A DNA stretch of 64,000 nt from Gemmata massiliana (GTDB taxonomy: Bacteria > Planctomycetota > Planctomycetia > Gemmatales > Gemmataceae), in the NCBI GenBank assembly GCA_000531095.1, contig HG799473.1, positions 62,001 through 126,000 of the forward strand. Reading direction: 5' to 3'. The position numbers and the translations under genes were made by a program. This document shows positions 25,532 to 34,493 of this stretch, one piece after another. The notes beneath the pieces were generated by a model, which was given only the letters and a program-made list of their open reading frames with translations, did no database searches and was not told the origin of the DNA. Each line of letters starts with the position of its first letter. The stretch's first letter is position 1.

Positions 25532-28500
25532 ACGACACGCCAACGACGGGCCTGCGGGAACTGCCTCTGTCGCAGTACCTTCTGCGGGGAAGAAGGTCGA
25601 ACGCCGCCGCGCAGTACGAGGAACTGCGGCGGTTGCAAGAAGAACAAACGGCGTTGACGCCGATGTCTTGTGGCCCGTTTCGCCTCTTCATGTTCGAGGG
25701 GCAGGAAGCGATGTTGCGGTCGGTCGGGAAAGATCGTAAGGGCATAGTGACAATCCTCGGCCAAGGCATGGACGTGATGCGGGTCGAGCCGGCTGAGGAT
25801 GGGACCGGGGGAAAGGTGGTCGGTTTCCTCGACAAGGGACAACTGCGGGTAGTGATCGGACATGAGCCGGAACAGCCCGCGTTAGCGGACTGGCGGTTGC
25901 TAGGGGTCGAATCAGGCAAGCCGCAAGGAAACTCGTTGGCACGACTGACTGCGATATGGTCGGTGAGTAAAGGGCAGAGAAATGACCCCGTTGCGGGTGA
26001 TGCTGCCGCCGTGGCCAATCATTTCGAGGAGGTCATCCGACAGCATCAACGCTGGGTGAAGAGTTGGCAACCTCCAACCGTATCGGTCCCATTCCTGCTC
26101 TTTCACCTTGACCGGGAACTGCCGAAAAACGCAGCGATGGATCGTCTCTTTGACGGTTTGCGACGTGGCACGTTGGTGTTTGATTGCCGCCAAAGTGGGC
26201 AATCAAAGTTCGCAAGCGGACGACCCGCCAAGCTGGTACTCCACGCCCCAGACTTTCGTGCGATTCTCACCGCCTATCCACCACGGTTCTCGGACGCCGG
26301 TCCAAATGAGTGGTTGGTAGCGCATGTGGAGGACGCACCAGACGACCTTACCCCCATTGTGCAACTTGAGGTGAAGTGCCATGTATTTAGCCGGCGAGGT
26401 CGTGAGCAGTTTCAGAGCGTTTCGGATGCCGACTGTTGGTTGGCCGAGCTTGAGCGTTGGCATCAGCACTATGACCACTGGCGACAGCGGGACTGGCCGG
26501 TACAGCAAATTGCAGGCGGGTTTTTCAATCTGCGATTGCCCCCGCGCGTTCAGGCTGACCTCCAACAACAGCACATCACGCCAGAGAAACTCTGTGCGGC
26601 GATGAACCGTGGACTCGACCTTTACGAGGTAACCGGGCGAGAATCCGATGTCGTTGTTGCCGTGCCGGACGGGTTGGAATGCCGCGTTCGGCTGACGCCT
26701 TACAAGCCATCGATGGGCAACTCGGACTGGAAACTCATCGACCTCCGACAGGCCGAATCTGCCTTGCCAGGGTATGCCCGGATCGTTGCTCGGTGGGAAG
26801 AGGGGATTCTGGGCCAGACGCCAATGACAGGAGATGCCGCCGGGTTGGTGCGCGAACTTGGTGTTCTGCAAAGCCGACGCAAGGAAGTAGCTCAACAGAT
26901 CAGCATTGGTCTGGAGCGGTTGGCAGGCAATTCCCCTGAGTTGTCGGAACGGATCGGGTGCTGGCGCAGAGTCTGCGAGTTCGAGCGTGATCTGCTCGAA
27001 GTTGGGGTGACCCGCCTGGAGCGGGACGGCTACGACTTTTCGTTGATCCCCGAGGAACAAGAAACGGTCGAAGACTGGATCGACGGCCTTGAGAGCCTGA
27101 ATCAAGAGGGCGTTGACTGGGTTCGCTATCCGTTGGAACTGCGGATGGGTGAGGAACACGCCCGCCTCGTCATTCGTTCCATCGTCGTCGCTGAGGCCGA
27201 GGGGAGCGAACTTGTCCTGAAGATCGGTTGTGACAACCCCCGTGGCCGAGCGTTGGTAGAGAGCCTGTGTAACGGCGGTACGGGTGAGACTGACGAGCGA
27301 GAGCGTGTCAGGTTGTTCCTGCCGGACACGCAGTTGCGGCTGATCGACAACGCTTTGTCTCTCCTCGATCCGAGCCAGAAAACACGCACCGAAAAACGGG
27401 GAGTCGTAGGAGAAGACCTGACCCCAGACGACATCTCCCTGCGCACGCTCCAGAGAATCCTGGCGTCTGCTACCGAGCTTGAGCCGATCACCTCGATCTG
27501 GCCCTCTTTGCCAATGACGCCCCTTGCCCAACTGTCCCCGAAGCAGGAAGAAGCGGTGCGGGCGGCGGTCTTCGGCCCCGACATGACGTTGATCCAGGGG
27601 CCACCCGGCACGGGAAAAACGACCGTGATCCTCGAAATTCTCCGACAACTTTTCCGCATGCACGGGCGGGAAGCCGGGTTCAAGGTGCTGCTCGTCGCAC
27701 CAACGCATGTCGCGGTGGACAATGTGCTGGAACGCCTTGTTGCTCCCCGGCGTGGAAGCAACTTGGTGATGGAACTCGGTGTCGCTCCATACCGGGTCGG
27801 CTCCACTCGGAGGATTGCAGAGCATCTCCGGGGCTTCACGCCGGACTGCCTCAACACGAAGTATCGCGAAGACTTGGAACGGGAGGTGGCCGAGGCCGTC
27901 GGCGCGGCCCGACGAGACTGCAAGCGTGATCAACAGGTGTTGAGCGCACTAAGGGACGGCGCGGGGTACGATGCCGTGTCTTGGGCATCGGCCCTGGAAT
28001 CAGGCACGTTGCTGGAACCGGAACCGGGGGACTGGCCATCTTCGCTGGACGAGCAATGGCAGGCTGCGGTAGCCACCCAGGAAGGCCGCGTTCGGGCGTG
28101 GCGACACTGGCGTGCGCGGGGTTCGCGACCGGAAGAACGAGCGGGCCTGCTACAGCGGTGGCTCGATTTCCTCCGGCTCAACCCGCGTTTTTTCTCCGAA
28201 CTTCTGGTTGCCAACGCCAATCTTGTGTGTGCGACAACCATCGGTTGCGCGACGCACCGTGAGCTACGTTCCGTGGTGTACGACTACGTCATCGTGGACG
28301 AGGCCGGGAAGGAGGAAGCACGTCGTCTGCTGGTCCCTCTCATTCGCGGCGAGAGGTGGGTGCTGGTGGGCGACCACCAGCAACTCCCGCCCTACGCCGA
28401 CGACAGCTTGCAGGCCCGGCTACGGAGTGAGGGGTTGGACCCCCGGACGGTGACCCGCTCGCTGTTCGAGGAGTTGCAAGAGCCGTTCGAGCGGCGTGGC

Positions 28501-29235
28501 TGCTACGTCTTCCTCGACAGGCAGGGACGGATGCACCCGGACATTTCGGCATTCGTGTCCGATCAGTTCTACGGTGGTCGCCTGCACGACTTCCCCCACG
28601 CTGCGACACATACCATGCCGAGGCCGGCGTTTCTACCTGACACACCGACCTTGCTTGTTCTTGACACCCGGCAACTTCCCGACCGAAAGGAAACACGCCG
28701 GGGAACGGGCTACGTCAACCTCCTTGAGCAAGAACTAACCGTCTTCCTGCTCCGGGCCTTCGCCTGCCTCCCCCCGTTTAGAGACGGCCTTGCCCTCGGC
28801 CAGGCATCTGCCATCCCCACGATCGGCGTGATCGCACCGTACCGCCTTCAGGTCGAAGACATCGAACGCCGGGTGCGGCGAGATCCCCTTTTGAAGGTTC
28901 TGCTACACGCAGGCGTCCTTCATGTCGGAACTGTTGACAGCTTCCAAGGACAGGAGAGGGATCTGATCCTCTTCACCTGTACCCGAAGCAACCCCGGAGG
29001 GCGATTGGGCTTTGTTGATAACCGACAGAGACTGAACGTGGCGCTCTCACGGGCGCGATGCCGACTGATCGTGCTTGCGGACGGGCAAGCCGTGGATCTG
29101 GCTCGACTTCGCTCGGACGTGTCCGGTGTCGAGGCCGAGACGCGCGACCATCTCCATGCTTTGTTCATGTTCGCGGGTAGCCGTGGCGGTGTGCAGGTAG
29201 TGCCGGGGGACTGGAGAACTCGTTGGCGCGGGTGA
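25528..29235 (+). CDS. SF1 DNA/RNA helicase, COG1112/UPF1-like
   Basis: The protein has about 1235 residues. The C-terminal half is a complete superfamily 1 helicase: 'LSPKQEEAVRAAV' (Q-motif-like), Walker A GPPGTGKT ending near residue 698, 'VLLVAPTHVAVDNVLERL' (Ia), 'DYVIVDEAGKEEARRLL' (II, DEAG), 'WVLVGDHQQLPPY' (III), 'RMHPDISAFVSDQFY' (IV region), and 'VGTVDSFQGQERDLILFTC...RLNVALSRAR' (V/VI). Residues 1-640 are an extended N-terminal region without a recognised enzyme. COG1112 helicases are the core of Mokosh antiphage systems, where they work with a phospholipase D nuclease; no PLD HxK motif is seen here. Gene overlaps on one side and a 3-bp gap on the other suggest a functional unit. 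Confidence 0.85.
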   Translation: MNDTPTTGLRELPLSQYLLRGRRSNAAAQYEELRRLQEEQTALTPMSCGPFRLFMFEGQEAMLRSVGKDRKGIVTILGQGMDVMRVEPAEDGTGGKVVGFLDKGQLRVVIGHEPEQPALADWRLLGVESGKPQGNSLARLTAIWSVSKGQRNDPVAGDAAAVANHFEEVIRQHQRWVKSWQPPTVSVPFLLFHLDRELPKNAAMDRLFDGLRRGTLVFDCRQSGQSKFASGRPAKLVLHAPDFRAILTAYPPRFSDAGPNEWLVAHVEDAPDDLTPIVQLEVKCHVFSRRGREQFQSVSDADCWLAELERWHQHYDHWRQRDWPVQQIAGGFFNLRLPPRVQADLQQQHITPEKLCAAMNRGLDLYEVTGRESDVVVAVPDGLECRVRLTPYKPSMGNSDWKLIDLRQAESALPGYARIVARWEEGILGQTPMTGDAAGLVRELGVLQSRRKEVAQQISIGLERLAGNSPELSERIGCWRRVCEFERDLLEVGVTRLERDGYDFSLIPEEQETVEDWIDGLESLNQEGVDWVRYPLELRMGEEHARLVIRSIVVAEAEGSELVLKIGCDNPRGRALVESLCNGGTGETDERERVRLFLPDTQLRLIDNALSLLDPSQKTRTEKRGVVGEDLTPDDISLRTLQRILASATELEPITSIWPSLPMTPLAQLSPKQEEAVRAAVFGPDMTLIQGPPGTGKTTVILEILRQLFRMHGREAGFKVLLVAPTHVAVDNVLERLVAPRRGSNLVMELGVAPYRVGSTRRIAEHLRGFTPDCLNTKYREDLEREVAEAVGAARRDCKRDQQVLSALRDGAGYDAVSWASALESGTLLEPEPGDWPSSLDEQWQAAVATQEGRVRAWRHWRARGSRPEERAGLLQRWLDFLRLNPRFFSELLVANANLVCATTIGCATHRELRSVVYDYVIVDEAGKEEARRLLVPLIRGERWVLVGDHQQLPPYADDSLQARLRSEGLDPRTVTRSLFEELQEPFERRGCYVFLDRQGRMHPDISAFVSDQFYGGRLHDFPHAATHTMPRPAFLPDTPTLLVLDTRQLPDRKETRRGTGYVNLLEQELTVFLLRAFACLPPFRDGLALGQASAIPTIGVIAPYRLQVEDIERRVRRDPLLKVLLHAGVLHVGTVDSFQGQERDLILFTCTRSNPGGRLGFVDNRQRLNVALSRARCRLIVLADGQAVDLARLRSDVSGVEAETRDHLHALFMFAGSRGGVQVVPGDWRTRWRG

Positions 29236-29238
29236 AGC

Positions 29239-30312
29239 ATGCGACGAGAACGCTGGAAAATCGTGGAGCGACTGCTCGAACAGGTCGAGGGGACGACGGG
29301 CCGATTGGTAATGGCCGTCGCCCCTGACCCGTTGGACGTTGTTCTCTACGAAACCCCGGTTCTCGGCAGGAGCCAGTCCCCACAAAATCCTCTTCGAGGG
29401 TTTGTCCAAGAAACCGTGTTGCTTCTCGAACAACCAACCGCCGCCGAAATCGCGGCATTGCTCCACCTCCCCTCCACAGTGGTCGAACTCGTTCTGGGCA
29501 ACCTCCAGCAAGTGGGTGGGGCCGTCAGCGACACCGCTGGCCGATGGTCAGTACCGGATGAAGCGCCAAGGTTCGGAACGGGCGGGAGCGACCCGCCGAT
29601 CTGGCGTCGGACTCGCCGGCTCCTTTGTTACTGGCCGGAACCGCAAGTGCTGCTTCCGGTCCTCCCCAGGATGCGGCTGCGCGATCTGGTGGAGCTTGGC
29701 GTGCATAAACTTCAAGGAGAGTTCGCTGAGGGGTATAACCGGATCGCATCGTGGACCGCTGCCGAAGGCTTGTTGCGGGGACGATCCGAAGCCGTGCGTA
29801 TCCTACCCTTGGGTGTCACTTCGGTGTTGCCTCCAGGCAAATCTTCGGCCATGCCGGATGCGCCTGTGTCTGTGGAGGAGGTTCTGGTCAGCCAGTGCCG
29901 GCTGGACGTGATCGCACTGACGTGGGCGTCCTACCACTCGGGGATCTGGGAGGTTACTTCTCGCCTGTGGTCCCGTCCAACGCCGGCTTCAGATGCAGCG
30001 GGTGAACCGTTTGCTCCCGGTGAGCCGATGCTCGGCTTGTCACTGCCGGAACGGTTACTCGGCGGCTCGCCGCTTGACGACCTCGGGAACCTGTTTGATC
30101 CCAGGCCGGATGTATGGCGGAATCTGCTGGATGACCAAGACGGAGTCGCATGGCTCCGTCGCGATCTCGAAGGCGACTTCCCTGCCGTAATCGTGGCAGA
30201 GCAGGCCGACGCCGAGAAACGGCGGTGGCAAGGCGTATCCTCACGGATTGCCCAAGAAGCCCGACTGCTCTGCTACCTGACTCCACCGCCTGCCGGAAAG
30301 GTTGAGAGGTAG
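29239..30312 (+). CDS. Unrecognised winged-helix-like protein, helicase operon
   Basis: The protein has about 357 residues and starts three bases after the helicase stop. Residues 45-95 ('ETVLLLEQPTAAEIAALLHLPSTVVELVLGNLQQVGGAV') look like a winged helix. The rest is soluble, with a proline-rich C-terminus and no catalytic motif I recognise. The last codons (PPAGKVER) and the stop lie inside the first copy of a 37-bp direct repeat, so the C-terminus may have been altered by a duplication. It is inferred to be the regulatory or adaptor subunit of the SUMF1-helicase system. Confidence 0.6.
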   Translation: MRRERWKIVERLLEQVEGTTGRLVMAVAPDPLDVVLYETPVLGRSQSPQNPLRGFVQETVLLLEQPTAAEIAALLHLPSTVVELVLGNLQQVGGAVSDTAGRWSVPDEAPRFGTGGSDPPIWRRTRRLLCYWPEPQVLLPVLPRMRLRDLVELGVHKLQGEFAEGYNRIASWTAAEGLLRGRSEAVRILPLGVTSVLPPGKSSAMPDAPVSVEEVLVSQCRLDVIALTWASYHSGIWEVTSRLWSRPTPASDAAGEPFAPGEPMLGLSLPERLLGGSPLDDLGNLFDPRPDVWRNLLDDQDGVAWLRRDLEGDFPAVIVAEQADAEKRRWQGVSSRIAQEARLLCYLTPPPAGKVER

Positions 30313-30399
30313 TAGCCACAATCACGGCGTCAGTCGAACTAGCGACTGAGTACGGCGAACCGCTGCCGGAAAGGTTGAGAGGTAGTAGCCACAATCACG
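30290..30399. repeat. Two 37-bp direct repeats separated by 36 bp
   Basis: Positions 30290-30326 and 30363-30399 are identical 37-base repeats with a 36-base spacer, the dimensions of one CRISPR repeat-spacer-repeat unit. The first copy overlaps the 3' end of the preceding gene including its stop codon. The spacer contains a perfect CAGTCG-N6-CGACTG hairpin. Overlap with a coding end and the hairpin favour a local duplication or a regulatory element. A degenerate mini-array is the alternative. Confidence 0.85.
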
Positions 30400-30458
30400 A
30401 GCCTTTATCCGAAGTGGATTTGTGACAGGTTCGGAGTCCATGATGAGGCGGTGCGACG

Positions 30459-31430
30459 ATGCGGCTGAACATCAATGCTACGGGTATGAACGCTGTTCCG
30501 TTCCGAGTGGGAATATCCGAGGAAGCCGAGACAGAGCGACTTGTCATTGTCGTGTTCTTGAGCGGGGTGGCGTACAGCCCATCACAACTCGACACGATTC
30601 TGACCAGTTTGTCCAGTAAGACTGGCTTTGAGTGGCTGAAGCCAACGGGAAAACTGTGGGACATCGACGCGGATAAGTTGACGGGCATTCACGAACCTTT
30701 GAGGGCGATCCCCTGGTTCAAAGGCCGTCTTGTCAGCAGCTTCGATACCCAATTCGGAACGGCTCGGGGGTCGATGGGGAACTTCGATCAGTCAGGACGC
30801 GGATTGGCGATGGTGGGCCATCATCCATTTACCGCTCTTGCCTTCAGCCTGGATAAAGAGGTCGCCTCGGACAGCAACTGCCTTTTCTACTCATGGATGT
30901 CTGATCGAGAAAGCTACAGCAACCGAGGCTTCATCCAAGACTGTCTGGAGAAAGCAGTCAAGCAGATCGGCAAGGACGTGTCGATTGGCATTACCCCGTC
31001 ACTCGACAGGGACACGAAGGGCGAGACTGGATCACCCGACATCGCGGCCACGATCTTCAGAAAGATCGCAAGAGCGAGGGCATTTGTGGCTGACATCACA
31101 CTGATGGACCCGCCAATAGGAGGCTGGCGGAAGTTATTGACGCAGGCAGTCGGCCTCGGCCCCTTCAGGCTTTCGCCGAACCCCAACGTCCTCGTTGAAC
31201 TCGGATTCGCCGCAGGGCAAATGAGTTGGGAGCGATGCCTTCTAGTGTTTAACAGCGCCTTCGGAAGCATTGAGCAGTTGCCGTTCGATCTCCGTGGCAG
31301 GCGTATCGTGACGTACCACGTCGGGAAGAAGGACGACCGGCAAGCAGCCAGAGAATCATTCATCCCGTTGTTGAAGTCGCACCTTGTTGAAGCATTGGAC
31401 CTCAAGAGCGTGTCGGCACGGCAAGGATAG
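30459..31430 (+). CDS. TIR-like nucleotide-hydrolase-type effector protein
   Basis: The protein has about 323 residues. Residues 140-300 match the TIR-like family found in defence loci: 'CLFYSWMSDRESYSNRGFIQDCLEKAV', 'LDRDTKGETGSPDIAATIFRKIARARAFVADITLM', 'PNPNVLVELGFAAGQMSWERCLLVFN', and 'LPFDLRGRRIVTYHV'. Glu247 in the VELG segment is in the place of the catalytic Glu of NAD-cleaving TIR domains. Residues 1-135 form a separate N-terminal domain of unknown fold, possibly the sensor. No cGAS-like cyclase or other second-messenger synthase accompanies it, unless the distant nucleotidyltransferase at 13755 serves. It may act alone by NAD depletion. Confidence 0.65.
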   Translation: MRLNINATGMNAVPFRVGISEEAETERLVIVVFLSGVAYSPSQLDTILTSLSSKTGFEWLKPTGKLWDIDADKLTGIHEPLRAIPWFKGRLVSSFDTQFGTARGSMGNFDQSGRGLAMVGHHPFTALAFSLDKEVASDSNCLFYSWMSDRESYSNRGFIQDCLEKAVKQIGKDVSIGITPSLDRDTKGETGSPDIAATIFRKIARARAFVADITLMDPPIGGWRKLLTQAVGLGPFRLSPNPNVLVELGFAAGQMSWERCLLVFNSAFGSIEQLPFDLRGRRIVTYHVGKKDDRQAARESFIPLLKSHLVEALDLKSVSARQG

Positions 31431-31453
31431 TTTCTGAGACTTAAGTCGTTTGG

Positions 31454-31611
31454 TCATCCTGCTCTGACGACATCATCGAGTTGCTGTTGAAGAGCCTCGG
31501 CCAGCTTCCGCCGGGCCTGCTTGACCGCCACGGATGCATCATCGTCATCGTCACCGTTGCAGTATCAGAGAACGTACACGTCCACCCCGTAGATCTCTGT
31601 GAGCCTCGCCA
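31454..31611 (-). pseudogene. Decayed 3' copy of the XRE regulator gene
   Basis: Read on the minus strand, this stretch encodes 'ARLTEIYGVDVYVL', an in-frame TGA, 'YCNGDDDDDASVAVKQARRKLAEALQQQLDDVVRAG' and a stop. It parallels the C-terminal half of the intact XRE protein at 22734-23063 almost residue for residue; the TGA replaces a TGC Cys codon. The helix-turn-helix part is missing. With the intact copy it brackets the SUMF1-helicase-TIR block, which suggests a past duplication or recombination at this module's edges. Confidence 0.85.
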
Positions 31612-31736
31612 GAAAACGACTTCATCCGGACTGCGACGCCTTCGGTTCAAAGCAACTCGACACGGTTTCCGAGCCGAGCTTTACGGGCAGCGTGTAGTCC
31701 CCAGATCGCTGTTCACGAAGTCATTTATGGAGAGTC

Positions 31737-32009
31737 ATGCCGTTCTTCACATGCGGGAAGGTCGTTGCAACACCAGGGGTGCCGGAAGTCATTGGTCGCT
31801 CCTCACAAAGCCCCGGCGAGTTCCTCTGCAAGTACACACGTGGCGAGTGGGACGCCCTCGGCACCCACGACGCCGAGGCGAACCACGCGGCCATCCGCGA
31901 CGGCGGTCGCGTGTTCGGCAGCTTCACCACCCGTGCCGGTGACGCCCTGTGGGTTATCACCGAGGTCGACCGTGCGTCCACCTGTCTCCTTCTGCCCGGC
32001 GATTACTGA
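31737..32009 (+). CDS. Small plasmid/ICE-type conserved protein
   Basis: The protein has 90 residues: 'MPFFTCGKVVATPGVPEVIGRSSQSPGEFLCKYTRGEWDAL', then 'NHAAIRDGGRVFGSF', then 'ALWVITEVDRASTCLLLPGDY'. I recognise this pattern as a small protein widespread on plasmids and integrative elements ('GRIVATPGAL...LWIITEADRS.T..LLP..Y'), sometimes annotated as plasmid-related protein; its function is unknown. It ends 10 bp before ruvB in the same direction, so it is probably co-transcribed and opens the plasmid-like half of the island. Confidence 0.7.
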   Translation: MPFFTCGKVVATPGVPEVIGRSSQSPGEFLCKYTRGEWDALGTHDAEANHAAIRDGGRVFGSFTTRAGDALWVITEVDRASTCLLLPGDY

Positions 32010-32019
32010 GGGACCACCC

Positions 32020-32985
32020 GTGCGTACCGACCACGCCAACGACATCGCGGACGCCGCCCCCGCGTCCCTCACCGACCTGATCGGCCAGCGTGCCGCCGTC
32101 GAACAGGTGCGGGTCGCCCTCGACGCCGCCCATCAAGACGGCAAGAAGTTCGACCACGCCCTGCTGGTCGGGCCACCCGGCTGCGGCAAGACGCAGACCG
32201 CGAAGGTCATCGCCGCCGAGATGCAGTGCGAGTTCCACGAAGTGCTGGGCCAAGCCGTCACCAGCCCCGCCGACTTCAACGCCTTGCTCCTCGGGGCGAA
32301 GGACCGCGACGTGATCCTGATCGACGAGGCCCACGAACTGGAGAAAGAGTTCCAGACCGCGTTGTACCTCGCGTGCGACCAACGGCGGGTGTTCCTCCAA
32401 AGCCGGGCGAAGGGTGCGCCACAGAGCATCCCGCTGGCCGACTTCTCCCTGCTCCTGGCCACGACCGACGAGTACAAGCTGCTCCAGCCGCTCCGCGACC
32501 GCATGAAGCTCGCCCTACGGTTCGGCTTCTACGCCGAGGGCGAGCTTGTCGAACTGCTGCGGCAGCGGAGCCGGGCGTTGCGGTGGCCGCTGGACGAGCG
32601 GGTGCTGGTACCCATCGCCGCCCGGTCACGCGGCACACCTCGGCTCGCCCTACGGCTGCTCCAGAGTTGCCGGCGTGTCGCCCGGTCGGAGGCCGAAAGC
32701 ACGATCCTGCCCGACCACCTCGACCGGGCCTGCCGCCTGGAGGGGATCGACGCGGTCGGCCTGGGGCCGACCGAGCAGCAGTACCTCGCGTTCCTGTCCG
32801 GCGGGGCCACGCGGCTGAACGTGGTCGCGAGCCGCCTCGGGTTGCACACCCGCACCGTCGCCGAGGTGACCGAGCCGTTCCTGATCCGCATCGGCCTCGT
32901 CACGAAGGACGACCAGGGCCGACGCGAACTGACCGCCGAAGGCCGCGAACACCTGTCCCGAAGCCGTCCGGTTTCCGTCCCGTAA
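32020..32985 (+). CDS. ruvB: RuvB-like Holliday junction branch-migration ATPase
   Basis: The protein has 321 residues from a GTG. It is an AAA+ ATPase with 'LTDLIGQRAAVEQVRVALDAA', Walker A 'GPPGCGKT' (Lys57), Walker B 'VILIDEAHELEKEFQTALY', a sensor 'LLLATTDEYKLLQPLRDRMKLALRFGFY' and a C-terminal winged helix ('LNVVASRLGLHTRTVAEVTEPFLIRIGLV'). These are RuvB features, but the protein is divergent and has no RuvA or RuvC nearby. It is likely an element-borne paralogue that acts in replication or resolution of the plasmid-like backbone. The frame continues upstream of 32020 but the GTG fits the family start and follows the previous gene by 10 bp. Confidence 0.85.
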   Translation: MRTDHANDIADAAPASLTDLIGQRAAVEQVRVALDAAHQDGKKFDHALLVGPPGCGKTQTAKVIAAEMQCEFHEVLGQAVTSPADFNALLLGAKDRDVILIDEAHELEKEFQTALYLACDQRRVFLQSRAKGAPQSIPLADFSLLLATTDEYKLLQPLRDRMKLALRFGFYAEGELVELLRQRSRALRWPLDERVLVPIAARSRGTPRLALRLLQSCRRVARSEAESTILPDHLDRACRLEGIDAVGLGPTEQQYLAFLSGGATRLNVVASRLGLHTRTVAEVTEPFLIRIGLVTKDDQGRRELTAEGREHLSRSRPVSVP

Positions 32986-33003
32986 CCGCCCGAGGAGTGT
33001 CCG

Positions 33004-33480
33004 ATGAGCGCACAGGTCCAAACGAAGGCCGCAGTCAGTGTCGCAGAGATGGCACGCATGTGCGGGCTATCGAGGTCACGGTTTTACGCCTTGATCGGCA
33101 CCGCGTTCCCCCGCCCCGAGCGGCAGCCCGAGACGGACAGGCCGGTGTACTCCGAGGAGCAACAGAAGATCTGCCTCGAAGTGCGCCGGCGAAACTGCGG
33201 CATCGACGGCAAGCCGGTCCTCTTTTACGTCCGCCGCACAACCTCGGCACCGAGCAAACCGAAGACGACCAAGCCGAAGCTGGCGGCGAATCGGGGCGAC
33301 TTGACGACCCTGATCGACGGGCTGAACGCCCTCGGCCTGACTGTCGCGACCGCTGCCGAGGTCCAGCGGGTGACCGATCAGTTGTACCCGAGCGGCACCG
33401 CCAACATCGACCGTGGCGAGGTGCTGCGGGCCGTGTTCCTGCACCTGAAGCGTCAGAATTCGGCGGATAAGGTCGGGTGA
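33004..33480 (+). CDS. MerR-like helix-turn-helix protein
   Basis: The protein has 158 residues. The N-terminus 'VSVAEMARMCGLSRSRFYALIGTAFPRP' is a MerR/excisionase-type helix-turn-helix. A lysine-rich linker (residues 83-95, 'SKPKTTKPK') follows, then a helical C-terminus. It sits between ruvB and a tyrosine recombinase, all on the same strand with small gaps, so it may regulate this backbone operon or act as a recombination directionality factor. Family is otherwise unknown. Confidence 0.6.
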   Translation: MSAQVQTKAAVSVAEMARMCGLSRSRFYALIGTAFPRPERQPETDRPVYSEEQQKICLEVRRRNCGIDGKPVLFYVRRTTSAPSKPKTTKPKLAANRGDLTTLIDGLNALGLTVATAAEVQRVTDQLYPSGTANIDRGEVLRAVFLHLKRQNSADKVG

Positions 33481-33525
33481 TAAGAGTCAATCTCAGCCCA
33501 GTAACCTCTCAAAGCTGTCTACATC

Positions 33526-34461
33526 ATGTCCAATTCGCGTCCACAAGACCGCCAGAACTGGGGCGATAAGGTTTTCGCCAGCATCCCGGTCGGCGAGAAC
33601 GAGGTCGCTCTCGTCTCCCGGTTCCTGACCGCGAACGACTTCGCCGCGAACACCCGCCGGGCCTTCGCCCAGGACATCCGCACGTTCGCCCGGTGGTTCG
33701 CCGCCGCCAACCGCGAGCCGTTCCGCGTCGGTCGTGTGACGGCCCGCGACATCGCCGACTGCCGCGACACACTCCGCCGCGAGCAGGGTCGGGCCGTCGC
33801 CACCGTGAACCGGATGCTGGTGATGATCCGGCGGTTCTTCGCGTGGCTGGTGGACGAGGGGCAGGTGCCGGCGAACCCGGCCAAGAAGGTCAAGGAACTG
33901 CGCCGCCAAGCACTCGCCCCGAAGGGCATGGACCGCTCTGATGTCCGCCGGCTGCTTCGGGAACTGGAGTTGCGGGCGGACGTGCGGGCAACGGCAATCT
34001 TCTCCCTGTTGCTGTACACCGGCTGTCGGGTGTCCGACGCGGTCAACCTCGTTCTTTCCGACGTTGTCGTCACGGAGCGAGCCGGCACGGTCGTCTATCG
34101 CTTCGGGAAGGGTTCCAAGCAGCGGACGGTGCCACTCCCGCTTCCCGCCCGCCGTGCGATCCAGGCGTACCTTGAGGTGCGCCCGCCGAACGACTCGCAC
34201 AGGGTGTTCGTCGGCGAACGGGGGCCGCTGACAGATCGCGGCGTGCGGGCCGTATGCGACAAATATAGCGCGCTGATCGGGGTGAAACTCCATCCGCACC
34301 TGTTCCGGCACACATTTGGCCACCAGTTCCTGGCGGACAACCAGAATGACTTGGTCGCCCTGGCCCAGATCCTCGGCCACGAATCGCTGACAACGACCGC
34401 TCGATACACGAAGCGGGGCATCGAGCAACTGGCCGAGGCAGCCGAGCGGACGACGTACTGA
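33526..34461 (+). CDS. Tyrosine recombinase, XerC/D-like
   Basis: The protein has 311 residues. A SAM-like N-terminal core-binding domain ('[19 protein letters not shown]') is followed by a catalytic domain with Arg in '[13 protein letters not shown]', Lys in '[14 protein letters not shown]', His-x-x-Arg in '[14 protein letters not shown]', and His/Tyr in '[18 protein letters not shown]'. All catalytic residues are present. Its position in the plasmid-like backbone with ruvB, far from the att sites, suggests it resolves multimers or served an earlier integration, rather than acting at tRNA-Arg. Confidence 0.85.
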   Translation: MSNSRPQDRQNWGDKVFASIPVGENEVALVSRFLTANDFAANTRRAFAQDIRTFARWFAAANREPFRVGRVTARDIADCRDTLRREQGRAVATVNRMLVMIRRFFAWLVDEGQVPANPAKKVKELRRQALAPKGMDRSDVRRLLRELELRADVRATAIFSLLLYTGCRVSDAVNLVLSDVVVTERAGTVVYRFGKGSKQRTVPLPLPARRAIQAYLEVRPPNDSHRVFVGERGPLTDRGVRAVCDKYSALIGVKLHPHLFRHTFGHQFLADNQNDLVALAQILGHESLTTTARYTKRGIEQLAEAAERTTY

Positions 34462-34493
34462 CCGGGCTTCACCGCAAGGGTCCGGGCCGCTGC

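Noticed and set aside
26203-27933. Long minus-strand frame opposite the SF1 helicase
   Set aside because: It mirrors the helicase gene codon by codon and shows no protein motif; the plus strand carries all helicase motifs.
31441-31650. Small minus-strand protein of 69 residues
   Set aside because: The frame that matches the XRE protein is a different one with a stop codon; this open frame is a by-product of the pseudogene.
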